64,000 nt of DNA from Senegalimassilia sp003474385 (GTDB lineage Bacteria > Actinomycetota > Coriobacteriia > Coriobacteriales > Eggerthellaceae). Positions 23,555 through 31,383 of the stretch are shown here, in pieces. Position 1 is the first letter of the stretch; every line of letters starts with the position of its first letter. The notes beneath the pieces are model-generated. The model was given only the letters and a program-made list of their open reading frames with translations. It was not told the origin of the DNA and searched no databases. The position numbers and the translations under genes are program-made. The DNA lies in assembly GCF_003474385.1 (NCBI RefSeq), contig NZ_QUCY01000001.1, positions 1 to 64,000 on the forward strand, written 5' to 3'.

Positions 23555-25248
23555 TTCGCTTCCTCGTTTCGCTCGTAGAGCATTTCGGTGGCAAGCTGGT
23601 CGATAACATCGCCGCCCGCGTTCGGGCACTCTCTTTTCGCCAGCTCTCGCAGCTCCTCGTACGCTTGTACGACGCTGCGGTCGTTCACCTTGATTTCGTA
23701 GATTGTACCATCGTGGCACGCCACCACCGAGCTGCGCACCCAGTCGTTTTCCGCCACCGTTCGAATGTCGGTCCACGACGGCGGCGAGCTCATGGGGTGG
23801 TTGTGGATCAGCACCACGCCGCCCTTGGTGCGCCTGCACGCCTCCACCTGCTTGGCGGTCAGGCCGCACGCCTGGCTCTTCAGGCCGTGCCCGAAGGTAT
23901 CGGTGACGCGCTCGCCCTTCTTCCACGACACGACGGACATACGTTCGTAGCCCGTGCCGTCGCGGTCGCGCAGGATGCGGCGGCTCTCGGCGTACACGGC
24001 CTCGCTTGCGCGCTTCGGGATGGGAAGGGACGCCACCTTGTCGTGGTAGGCCCTGCCGTTCACGGCGCGGCGGCTCACGTCTGCGGCGGTGCCCGCGCCC
24101 TTGCCCGGCATGAACTTCTCGCGCACCCAGGTCTTGTCCGTGGCAAGCGGGTAGATGCGCTCCTTCGATTCCACGGCGGCCTCGCGCGTGCGCTCGCGGG
24201 ACAGGTAGGGATGGGCGGCTATGTGCTCGCGCTGGCGCTTCTGCAGCTTGCCCAGGCGCAGGCGCTCCTTGGTGTTGTCGAGCCCGGCGGCCTCCAGGGC
24301 CGTTGCCTCGCGCTTGGCGGCGCGTATGCCGCGCTCGAGCTCGCGCTGCTTCTGCTCTGCCTGGTATCGCTCCTCGCGCTTCTCGTCGCCGCCATCGGGA
24401 TCGCGCTCGTACCGCAGCTGCTGGCCCTCCACGTAGATGCCGAAGTCGTGCTTGCAGTTCGCGCCGCACAGGCCATCGACAGAGCCGTAGCCCGTCTCGC
24501 GGTAGAACGGCGGGTACTTCTTGGACTTGCCCGACAGGCTGAACACGCGGCCCTGCCACTTGGCGTGGCTCTCGCGCGCCCCGCCGTGCGAGGAGGTCTG
24601 CACGAGGTCGTGCCCGGTCTCTTCAAGCAGTTCCAGCGTGTTGCGGCTGCCGGCCTGCACCGCCTGCGTGCGAATGTGGCGGCGCATGGCCACGTCGGGC
24701 TGCGCCCACGCCCCGCTCTTGTAGTCCACGACGGACACGCCGCGCCGCGCCAGCTTCAGCACGGCCTCGCGGGTGGCCTGCTCGTAGCCCGCCATGCCCG
24801 AGTTCACCCGAGCCACGGCCTGCGCCACGACTTCGAGGTAGGTGCGCTGCGCATTGGCGGGCATCTTCAGGTTGTCGCGGCTCACGACGTCCTGCACTCC
24901 CGCCGCCGTGGCCCGCGCTGAGTTGTGCAGCCTCCACTGCATCGTCTTGGACAGCGCGCCCATGGCCGTGCCCAGCGTGGCCAGGTCGGCCTCGGCGCTC
25001 TTGGCCACGGCCTCGGCCGCAGCCTTGGCAGCCTCGCGCGCGGCTCTGCGGCCCTCCTCGTTCATGGCCTTCTGCACGTCCTTGGCGGCAAGCGCCGCCT
25101 TGCGGGCGGCCTGCGAGTAGGCGCTGTCGCCCTCGAAGTCGATGGAGCCTATGAGCGCGGCGTAGATGCACACCAGGCGCAGGGTGTATTCGTCCATGGC
25201 CCCCTGCGCTGCGTCGGTGAAGTGCTCTATGTAGTCCGGCCCCAGCAT
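23527..25248 (-). CDS. MuF-like minor capsid protein fused to a JAMM/JAB-like domain
   Basis: A 573-residue protein. Residues 1-~270 follow the phage minor capsid protein 2 / MuF head-morphogenesis pattern (AQRTYLEVVAQAVARVNSG, ARRGVSVVDY, RRHIRTQAVQAGSRNTLELLEETGHDLVQTSSH, KKYPPFYRETGYGSVDGLCGANCKH). A basic coiled coil follows (~290-370). The last ~170 residues hold VVLIHNHPMSSPPSWTD (HNHP from 482), the JAMM metalloprotease HxH...SxxD signature. The domain also appears in MuF-associated effectors of phages. The protein goes into the head with the portal, so the C-terminal domain could be delivered to the cell or act during assembly. Start ATG overlaps the portal stop (ATGA). Confidence 0.85.
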   Translation of the reverse strand: MLGPDYIEHFTDAAQGAMDEYTLRLVCIYAALIGSIDFEGDSAYSQAARKAALAAKDVQKAMNEEGRRAAREAAKAAAEAVAKSAEADLATLGTAMGALSKTMQWRLHNSARATAAGVQDVVSRDNLKMPANAQRTYLEVVAQAVARVNSGMAGYEQATREAVLKLARRGVSVVDYKSGAWAQPDVAMRRHIRTQAVQAGSRNTLELLEETGHDLVQTSSHGGARESHAKWQGRVFSLSGKSKKYPPFYRETGYGSVDGLCGANCKHDFGIYVEGQQLRYERDPDGGDEKREERYQAEQKQRELERGIRAAKREATALEAAGLDNTKERLRLGKLQKRQREHIAAHPYLSRERTREAAVESKERIYPLATDKTWVREKFMPGKGAGTAADVSRRAVNGRAYHDKVASLPIPKRASEAVYAESRRILRDRDGTGYERMSVVSWKKGERVTDTFGHGLKSQACGLTAKQVEACRRTKGGVVLIHNHPMSSPPSWTDIRTVAENDWVRSSVVACHDGTIYEIKVNDRSVVQAYEELRELAKRECPNAGGDVIDQLATEMLYERNEEAKWFRLTKKK

Positions 25249-26762
25249 CAGGCGAGCCCGTCGCCCAGCATGTCGAACGCGCCGCCCTGCTGCTCGGGCA
25301 CGTTGGCCTTGGCCTCGTTGCTGGTCTCGCCGTAGAAGCGGCGGCGGTACTCCCACGGGGCCATGATGCCCGCGCCGACCTCGCTCATGGCCATCTCGCG
25401 CGCGCTCTGCGTGTCGCTGATGATGGAGTCGTCGAAGTCCACGGTGACGTCGCCGTAGGGCACGGCCTCGCCCTTGATGCTGCGGCACGCGTCGGCCATG
25501 CCGTTCACGAGGCGCACGATGGACTTGCGCAGGGCGTTCTCGTGCCGGTGGATGGATCGCATCAGCTGCGAGTTGTCGGCCGCCACCTCCTTGGCGGTCT
25601 TCAGACCCGTGTGCGACTCCCAGGAGAAGTAGCCGTTGCCGAAGCCGCACGCCACCGACAGCAGGCGCAGGCCCGTGTTGATGGCGCTGGCGTTCTCGTC
25701 GGCCTTGAGGTCGCTCTGAACGGTCTGAATCTTGGCCGACCCCTCGTCGCCGGGGTTCATGCTGAAGATGGTGTCGTCGGCCTCGCCGAAGGCGTAGTAG
25801 GTCTTCGTGAGGCTGCCGTCCGGCCCCTTGTCGGTCTTGGACTCTATGAGGGTCTTGTCCACGAACGTGCGCGGGCGGCCCACGCGAATGTGGTCGAGCA
25901 GGGAGGTGGCGGCCTCGTCGACCACCTTCATGGCCCCCACGGCGTTGCAGTACACGCTCGCGCCCATCGCGCAGTAGTCGTAGAAGCGGTTCGACACGGC
26001 GGGGCGCACCAGCGCGAAAAGCGGGCGGGTGCAGCGCGTGTCCATGTCGGCGCTGATGCCCTCGACCGTCACCTGCTTGTGCGTGCGGGTGTCGAACAGC
26101 TGCGTGAGGATGTGGTAGGTGCCGCCCTTGAGCACGTGGGCCTGGCACTGGTCGTAGTCGCGCCCGGCGACCTCCACGCGGCCCACGAACGCGCACTGCG
26201 TACAGTCGTCGGCGCTCCACGTGAGCGGGACTATCTGCGTGGCGTCGTAGCGCACGATGCGCAGCTCGGCGTCGGGCGTGTAGGCGCTGTCGGTCACGCC
26301 CCGCGGCTCGATGACCCACGCGCCCGTGCCCATGGCGAACGCGCGGGCTATGAAGTCGGCGTTGTCCATGGCGAACGATGTGGGCGCGTCGCCGTCCTCT
26401 GTCGGTTGCGGCGCGGCCTGGCCGTCCTCGTGCCCCTCGTCGCCGACGCCGCCCGTCGCCGTGGGGTTGGCGAAGTAGCGCGCCATCCAGGCGCGGCGCT
26501 CGTCGCTCGTGCTGGAGATGATCGTGCTCTCGTTCATGAGCAGACTGGCCCACTCGTCGGCCACGAGCGCCGCCGGGTGCAGGCTGGCGCGCTCGCGCTT
26601 GTACACGCGGAAGCCGCGCCGCTCGCTGTAGTGGTACCAGCCGTTGTTCGCCGCGAACCAGCCGAACCAGACGCCCACCATGCCCTGCATGCGGGTGTCC
26701 GGCTGGTATCCCATGCGGCGCAGCCACGCCTCGGCGTAGCCCGTGTTGCCTCGCTTCTCCAT
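25248..26762 (-). CDS. Portal protein (SPP1 Gp6-like)
   Basis: A 504-residue dodecameric portal through which DNA enters and leaves the head. It sits between terminase and minor capsid protein. Features are the aromatic N-terminus (MVGVWFGWFAANNGWYHY), DEWASLLMNES, a long beta region and a C-terminal helix with DDSIISDTQSAREMAM and APWEYRRRFYGE, matching Gp6-type portals. ATG overlaps the terminase stop (ATGA). Confidence 0.88.
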   Translation of the reverse strand: MEKRGNTGYAEAWLRRMGYQPDTRMQGMVGVWFGWFAANNGWYHYSERRGFRVYKRERASLHPAALVADEWASLLMNESTIISSTSDERRAWMARYFANPTATGGVGDEGHEDGQAAPQPTEDGDAPTSFAMDNADFIARAFAMGTGAWVIEPRGVTDSAYTPDAELRIVRYDATQIVPLTWSADDCTQCAFVGRVEVAGRDYDQCQAHVLKGGTYHILTQLFDTRTHKQVTVEGISADMDTRCTRPLFALVRPAVSNRFYDYCAMGASVYCNAVGAMKVVDEAATSLLDHIRVGRPRTFVDKTLIESKTDKGPDGSLTKTYYAFGEADDTIFSMNPGDEGSAKIQTVQSDLKADENASAINTGLRLLSVACGFGNGYFSWESHTGLKTAKEVAADNSQLMRSIHRHENALRKSIVRLVNGMADACRSIKGEAVPYGDVTVDFDDSIISDTQSAREMAMSEVGAGIMAPWEYRRRFYGETSNEAKANVPEQQGGAFDMLGDGLA

Positions 26763-28045
26763 CAGAGGTTGCTCCTTATCCACAGTCCTGCGGCGTAGCC
26801 CGCCGCGTCTATCGCGTCGTCGTTCACCTTCGGCAGTGTCTCGGTTATGTCGCCCTGCCCGTTCGACACGTACTCGAACTCGGGGAACTCCTTGGCGGCG
26901 AGCGGGCAGCGGTCGGGGTCGATGACTATGCGCGTAAGGTTCTGCATCCACCTGATGCGGCTCTTGGGCGCGTTCAGGCCCTGCTTGAACGACTTCTGCG
27001 CGCCGATGCCCTGCTCCTGGTAGTAGAGGATCATGCCGCGCGCCGCGCTGTCGCACCACACGTCGGCGGCGGGGTCCTCGGCCGCCTGCAGCTTGGCCGC
27101 CACCAGCTCGGCGGTCTTGACGTCGATGGCCTCGGTTCCCTGGCGGCTCTCCTCGTCCAGCAGGTACAGCACGCGCTCGTTCTCGTCGTAGCCCGCCTCC
27201 ATGAACACCCAGGGGTGCACGCTGCCCGCGTCCACGCCGAACGAGCGCAGGGCGATGGACGCGCGCTCCTCCGCGGTGATGGGGCGTATGTCCAGCAGCT
27301 CGTCGGGGAACACCTCGGAGCCTGTGCCGATGACCTCGCCGAGCCATTGCCAGCGGTAGGAGTCGGGGGTCTTGCGGCGGCTGCGCTCGGCCTCCGCCAG
27401 CGCCGCGGCGCTTATCCACTCGGGGTGCTCGTCTATGACGTCCAGGTACGTGGTGTGGCATATGAAGCGCCCGTCCTCGCCCGGGTGGGCCTCCAGGTCG
27501 CGCGCCTCCTTGTTCACCCAGTTGCGAGCCGAGCGGGGAGGGTTGTAGCTGTAGAACACCCAGAACATGTCGCCGCCGCGCAGGAACGTGGCCAGCACGC
27601 TGCGCACCTCGTCCATGCCGTCGAACTCGTCTACCTCCTCGAACCACACCATGGCGCAGTAGCCGGTGCGGAACTTCGCTGACTTCAGCTTCTTCGGCTT
27701 GTCGCATCCCACAAAGCGTATGACTTGCCCGGTGGGGCGGTACGTCACCTCCATGGGGGACAGGCCGAAGTCGAACAGGTGCGCCACGCCCAGCACGTCG
27801 CACGCCCAACCTATCTGCTCGTACACGGACGTGCGCAGCGTGTTGCCGACCTTGCGCAGCACGACGGCGTTGGCCTCCGGGTTGAGCATGATCAGCAGCA
27901 CGATGGCGATGGATATGAACGACGACTTGGTGGAGTTGCGCCCGCCCTTGAACCAGTAGTGCGTGAACTCGTGCGCCTTGATGGAGCGCCACACGCCGGC
28001 GAACACGGAGGCCACGACGTCCGAGAGCCTAACCGAGGTCGTCAA
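26762..28045 (-). CDS. Terminase large subunit
   Basis: A 427-residue packaging motor and nuclease (PBSX-type). The ATPase half has Walker A GGRNSTKSS and Walker B AMVWFEEVDEF. The RNase H-like nuclease half has acidic residues in SFGVDAGSVHPW, DVWCDSAARGM and KVNDDAIDA. The start used is TTG at 28045, overlapping the small-subunit gene by 17 bp; it is the most upstream start in frame and not certain. The type of packaging (cos or pac) cannot be decided. Confidence 0.92.
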   Translation of the reverse strand: MTTSVRLSDVVASVFAGVWRSIKAHEFTHYWFKGGRNSTKSSFISIAIVLLIMLNPEANAVVLRKVGNTLRTSVYEQIGWACDVLGVAHLFDFGLSPMEVTYRPTGQVIRFVGCDKPKKLKSAKFRTGYCAMVWFEEVDEFDGMDEVRSVLATFLRGGDMFWVFYSYNPPRSARNWVNKEARDLEAHPGEDGRFICHTTYLDVIDEHPEWISAAALAEAERSRRKTPDSYRWQWLGEVIGTGSEVFPDELLDIRPITAEERASIALRSFGVDAGSVHPWVFMEAGYDENERVLYLLDEESRQGTEAIDVKTAELVAAKLQAAEDPAADVWCDSAARGMILYYQEQGIGAQKSFKQGLNAPKSRIRWMQNLTRIVIDPDRCPLAAKEFPEFEYVSNGQGDITETLPKVNDDAIDAAGYAAGLWIRSNL

Positions 28046-28460
28046 CGATAGTCACCCCCGCCTCCGCCATGGCGGCCTTCGCGCCGTCCACGCCGAACAT
28101 GTCGTTGAGCAGCTTCACGCTCTCGGTTATGGCCAGGCGCGCGTCGCCGTTGATGCTGCCCTCGGCCGCCTGGCGGCGGAAGATGGGCAGCGCGCCGTCC
28201 AGCACCTCGAACAGCGGGGCGGCCGCGTCCTGCAGCTCCCAGCGGCAGTCCTTGGCGGCCGCGTCGCGGATTTCCTGGATTCTGTGCGCGATTCGTGGGT
28301 CGCGCATCAGCTTGGAGGCGGCGCAGCTTATCGAGTTGTAGTTCATGCGCTTGCAGTCGTAGGCCGCGCGGTACGCGTCCTGCTGCTTGGCGCGGGGCTT
28401 GGCCATCTCGCGGGCGAACGCTTCCTGCTTCGCCGTGAGCGGCTTGTCCTTCTTGGGCAC
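28029..28460 (-). CDS. Terminase small subunit
   Basis: A 143-residue DNA-recognition subunit. The N-terminus (PLTAKQEAFAREMAKPRAKQQDAYRAAYDC) is the typical Terminase_2 helix-turn-helix, followed by SKLMRDPRIAHRIQEIR. The GTG at 28460 has AAGGAGG at 6 bp; a longer frame upstream has no support. It lies directly after a 13-codon PGDT leader-like frame. Confidence 0.88.
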   Translation of the reverse strand: MPKKDKPLTAKQEAFAREMAKPRAKQQDAYRAAYDCKRMNYNSISCAASKLMRDPRIAHRIQEIRDAAAKDCRWELQDAAAPLFEVLDGALPIFRRQAAEGSINGDARLAITESVKLLNDMFGVDGAKAAMAEAGVTIVDDLG

Positions 28461-28476
28461 CTGCGGCCTCCTTCCC

Positions 28477-28518
28477 TTATCTCTCGGCCCATATGGTCGC
28501 AAGCGTGTCGCCGGGCAC
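28477..28518 (-). other. Possible 13-codon leader peptide ahead of the terminase genes
   Basis: GTG followed by PGDTLATIWAER and TAA, placed between a terminator and the terS ribosome binding site. The first codons are part of a DNA segment that recurs three more times in the prophage. I see no clear ribosome binding site for it, so translation is unproven. Confidence 0.4.
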
Positions 28519-28520
28519 GG

Positions 28521-28544
28521 AAAAGGCCGCCCCGAAGGACGGCC
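28521..28544 (-). terminator. Terminator upstream of the terminase genes
   Basis: GGCCGCCC, loop CGAA and GGACGGCC form an 8-bp stem with one wobble, followed on the minus strand by TTTTCC. It separates the early/replication block from the packaging genes. Confidence 0.75.
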
Positions 28545-28572
28545 CTCTGCCTGTTTCCGTATTCGGTTGCCC

Positions 28573-28707
28573 CTATCCGCACGCCGCCACGGCCATGGCC
28601 ATGAGCCCGAGCGCCAGCGCCCTTATGGCGTAGATGGCCGCCGCGTCTATGGCGATTGCCGCCGCTATGAACAGCAGGCACCCCCAGTTGCATCCCGGGC
28701 GGTTCAT
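28573..28707 (-). CDS. Small phage membrane peptide
   Basis: A 44-residue peptide with MNRPGCNWGC and then a hydrophobic stretch of about 30 residues rich in Ala and Ile, probably one or two membrane helices. GGGAGGAGCG precedes the ATG and the gene overlaps the upstream stop by 4 bp. Function unknown. Confidence 0.6.
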   Translation of the reverse strand: MNRPGCNWGCLLFIAAAIAIDAAAIYAIRALALGLMAMAVAACG

Positions 28708-28925
28708 CGCTCCTCCCACTCGACGGTGCCGTCGTCGTACTCGGCCTTGAGCCATTCCAGGTAGTCGGCCTCCTCGCAGAAGCTGGCCAGCAGCCGCTTG
28801 CTGGTAGTGCAGCTGCTCATGCGGCTCGTCTCATACACGGCGATGAAGAAGGGCCACGAGTGGAACTCCGTCTCCGTGTGGATGGCCCGCTCGGGCGTGC
28901 CGAAAAGGTGCTCCCAGTTCGTCAT
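28704..28925 (-). CDS. Small phage protein (MTNWEHLFGTPERA type)
   Basis: A 73-residue acidic protein. The opening MTNWEHLFGTPERA and closing DYLEWLKAEYDD match a short protein widespread in phages of Gram-positive gut bacteria, of unknown function. It overlaps the previous gene by 4 bp. Confidence 0.7.
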   Translation of the reverse strand: MTNWEHLFGTPERAIHTETEFHSWPFFIAVYETSRMSSCTTSKRLLASFCEEADYLEWLKAEYDDGTVEWEER

Positions 28926-29107
28926 CGCGCCCCCTCCTTCGCGCTCGGCCCGACCTTGCGGTAGGTGAAGTCCTCGAACAGGTGGCCGCACCAGCGGCAG
29001 CGGTCGCCGCCCTTGGGCAGGTGGTGCCAGATCTCGCGCATGCCGCACTTCGGGCAGCGCACCTCGATGCTGGGTCGGCGCTTCGGCTTCTCGGTCTGCT
29101 GCTCCAT
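28922..29107 (-). CDS. Small zinc-ribbon protein
   Basis: A 61-residue protein with two Cys pairs (CPKCG and CRWCG) 18 residues apart, forming a zinc ribbon, in a basic context. It may bind nucleic acid. Overlaps its downstream neighbour by 4 bp. Confidence 0.7.
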   Translation of the reverse strand: MEQQTEKPKRRPSIEVRCPKCGMREIWHHLPKGGDRCRWCGHLFEDFTYRKVGPSAKEGAR

Positions 29108-29109
29108 GG

Positions 29110-29616
29110 CTACTCCACCGCCATCCGCATGGCCGGCTTCATGGCCTCGCGCAGGCTCTTGGCCAGCTCCTCGGCCGTTACCTCGGCCTTCACCTCCACG
29201 TTCACGTCGGGCATCGCGAAGCCGCGCGCCTCTTCGGCCTTGAGGCAAGGCATGGCGGCGTCCTGGGCCGCGCCCTTGAGCGTCGGTGACGCTGTCGCCC
29301 TCGGCTCGCAGCGCCCCAGCCACAACTCGCACTCGTCCAGCTTCGTGAGCGCCAGGGCGCGCTCGCGGCTCGCCTCGTAGGCCGTCTCGATGCCCTTGCG
29401 CAGGTTCCGCACGGCCGTCTCTTCGGTCCCGGCGTCCAGCTTTTCGCGCAGTCGGGCGTTCTCGAACCTCAGGTTGCGAGCCTCGCGACGCGGCACTGCT
29501 ACCGTATGGCTTTGCTGCTCGCCCCAGCAGTCCTCGCACAGCGGCGCGTCTACGCCCATGTTGTCCTGCCCCAGGGCGTCGATATCGCGCCCGCAGGTAT
29601 CGCAGATGATTCCCAT
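29110..29616 (-). CDS. Zinc-finger and coiled-coil phage protein
   Basis: A 168-residue protein. The N-terminus has a Cys4 knuckle (CDTCGRDID then CEDCWGE), followed by a coiled coil (about 43-95) and a helical C-terminal part rich in Glu, Lys and Ala. Function unknown. ATG follows GGAAGGGAATAGCG. Confidence 0.65.
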   Translation of the reverse strand: MGIICDTCGRDIDALGQDNMGVDAPLCEDCWGEQQSHTVAVPRREARNLRFENARLREKLDAGTEETAVRNLRKGIETAYEASRERALALTKLDECELWLGRCEPRATASPTLKGAAQDAAMPCLKAEEARGFAMPDVNVEVKAEVTAEELAKSLREAMKPAMRMAVE

Positions 29617-29618
29617 CG

Positions 29619-29810
29619 CTATTCCCTTCCTTCCGGCTTCACCGCGCCTGCGAGGAACCACGCCCGCAGGCTCTCGGCGCACTCCGGGCACAAGGCCCTT
29701 GCCTTGCCGTCGATTCGCGCGCTGTTCCTCAGCACCATCTTGGCGTAACCCGCCAGGGTCGCCGGCACCTCCTTGCCGCAGCGTTCGCATGCGCACATGT
29801 ACAGCCTCAT
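29619..29810 (-). CDS. Small Cys-rich zinc-finger protein
   Basis: A 63-residue protein with CERCGKEVP and CPECAESL motifs, a likely zinc finger of the type seen in phage accessory proteins. It overlaps the upstream gene by 4 bp. Confidence 0.65.
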   Translation of the reverse strand: MRLYMCACERCGKEVPATLAGYAKMVLRNSARIDGKARALCPECAESLRAWFLAGAVKPEGRE

Positions 29811-30016
29811 GCCTGTTCGCCTCCCTTCGGCAGAGCGTCGGCGATTCGGTCCCAGTCGGTGGCCGGCTTCTCGCTGGAGTACTCGTAGGCCCCCACGCAC
29901 GGCACCGGCAGCACCGCCATGCCGTCGTGCTCGCCTGCGTACTCGTCTGCGTCCGATCTGCTCTCGAACGCCAGCACCACGTCGCTCTCCGTGGCCACCG
30001 CGTAGATCTTCTTCAT
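29807..30016 (-). CDS. Small hypothetical phage protein
   Basis: A 69-residue acidic protein (MKKIYAVATESDVVLAFESRSDADEYAGEHDG), with an alternating beta-alpha pattern and no known motif. Function unknown. Confidence 0.6.
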   Translation of the reverse strand: MKKIYAVATESDVVLAFESRSDADEYAGEHDGMAVLPVPCVGAYEYSSEKPATDWDRIADALPKGGEQA

Positions 30017-30027
30017 CGTTTCGTCTC

Positions 30028-30276
30028 CTATTCGAACTCGAAGCACTCGCATGCCTCGCTTGTCTCGTCTACCGCCTCCACGTCGGGGCCGCCGCCCGTC
30101 ATGGCGTCGCGGGCGCACACGGCCTCGCCGCCAGCGCCCTGCACGCGGCCGCAGAAGCGGCACTCCCGGCACGTGCGGCCCTCCCACGGGTCGGGCCGGT
30201 TCCACGGTGCCCTGGGGTCGGACTCGAAGCACCCGGGCGGGAGGTTCCACCCGCTTGAAGGCTCGTACCCGCTCAC
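30028..30276 (-). CDS. Cys-rich small phage protein
   Basis: An 82-residue protein starting at GTG 30276, which overlaps the HNH gene stop as GTGA with GGCGG upstream. It has six Cys, including CRECRFCGRV and CARDAM, likely a metal-binding module. Function unknown. Confidence 0.6.
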   Translation of the reverse strand: MSGYEPSSGWNLPPGCFESDPRAPWNRPDPWEGRTCRECRFCGRVQGAGGEAVCARDAMTGGGPDVEAVDETSEACECFEFE

Positions 30277-30668
30277 ATGCACCGCCTGCCCCTCGGCAGC
30301 CGACCCCAGCCGTCCATGGCCAGGGCATCCGCGTACTTGGTCGGTTCCGGCAGCAGCAGGTACTCCCAGTGCCCCGAGCCCGGCGGGGCGGGGCGGTTGA
30401 ACCTCTGCTCGGCCCTGACCCAGCGGAAGTGCAGCCGGTTGGCGTGCGCCAGCCCGTGGCAGCCGCTGCCGTTGCCGCTGCCGCACAGCATCACCGTGGG
30501 CTTGGGAACCTCGCGCCCGTCGCGGAACAGCTTGCCCGCCCCGCGCCTCACGATGTGGTGGCGGTTGAGCGGCCACGGCGCGCCGCACACGGCGCACCTG
30601 GGCGTCTCGATGCTCGGCCCCTCCATGAGGGGGCGCAGGATCTCGGGCAGCGTGTCAACGTTTGCCAT
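30273..30668 (-). CDS. HNH-like nuclease-fold protein
   Basis: A 131-residue protein with CAVCGAP, NRHHIVRRGAG and LCGSGNGSGCHG. The Cys pairs hold zinc around an HNH-type catalytic histidine core (RHHIV). Such phage genes can be nicking or packaging-associated nucleases. Here it sits beside the helicase loader, so a replication or recombination role is also possible. Confidence 0.75.
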   Translation of the reverse strand: MANVDTLPEILRPLMEGPSIETPRCAVCGAPWPLNRHHIVRRGAGKLFRDGREVPKPTVMLCGSGNGSGCHGLAHANRLHFRWVRAEQRFNRPAPPGSGHWEYLLLPEPTKYADALAMDGWGRLPRGRRCM

Positions 30669-31383
30669 TCGATAGCCTCCTGTCCTTGCCTTGCAGCTCG
30701 TACTTGTCGCACATCTCCGACAGGCGGCTCACGATGGCCACCGCCGTCTCCTCGTCGCCGTTCTTGGCCAGGCGGCGTATGAGGTCGCCCTTGCCGTACT
30801 GCGTGGTCACGACCACGGGCCTCATGTTCTCGTACCTGTCGTTCACGACGCGGAACACCTGCCCCAGCGTCCAGTCGGTGGGGGACTCCTTGCCCAGGTC
30901 GTCCAGCACCAGGCACCCCACGCTGGAGAGCCTGGACAGCACGCCGTCCTCGGTGCCGTCGCCGCCGTAGGTGCCCTTGATGGCGGCCAGCACGCCCAGC
31001 ATGTCGGTCACCCTCACGCTGGTGCCGCCGTCCACCAGGAGCCGCGCCACGGCGCTCGCCAGGTGGGTCTTGCCGGTTCCCACGGGGCCGCAGATGTACG
31101 CCCCGCGCCCTTGCTCAACCTTCGCGGCAATGCCCTCGGCCATGGGGGAGGCGGCCGTCATGAAGCGGGGCTTGATTCCGGCCCGCTCGTAGGCCCGGCG
31201 GCGTTTGGCCGCGGCCTCCTCGGCCTTGGCCCTGGCCTCAAGGCGCGAACGCTCGTCGCGCTCCGCCACGGCACCCGGGCAGCCGCACGGCTTCCAGCCG
31301 CAGAAGGTGCGGCGGCCAGCCAGCACCACGTAGCGGACCTCCAGCTGCGCCCCGCAGTGGGGGCACTCAGTCGTACTCGGCAT
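30655..31383 (-). CDS. DnaC-like replicative helicase loader (AAA+ ATPase)
   Basis: A 242-residue protein. The N-terminus has CPHCGAQL and CGCPGAV, as in DnaC/IstB-type phage loaders, then a coiled linker. The ATPase has Walker A GPVGTGKTH (about 98-106), Walker B LVLDDLGKE and sensor TTQYGKGDL. It should place the host DnaB helicase at the phage origin. It follows the initiator gene with a 17-bp overlap, the same layout as lambda O-P. Confidence 0.9.
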   Translation of the reverse strand: MPSTTECPHCGAQLEVRYVVLAGRRTFCGWKPCGCPGAVAERDERSRLEARAKAEEAAAKRRRAYERAGIKPRFMTAASPMAEGIAAKVEQGRGAYICGPVGTGKTHLASAVARLLVDGGTSVRVTDMLGVLAAIKGTYGGDGTEDGVLSRLSSVGCLVLDDLGKESPTDWTLGQVFRVVNDRYENMRPVVVTTQYGKGDLIRRLAKNGDEETAVAIVSRLSEMCDKYELQGKDRRLSNGKR

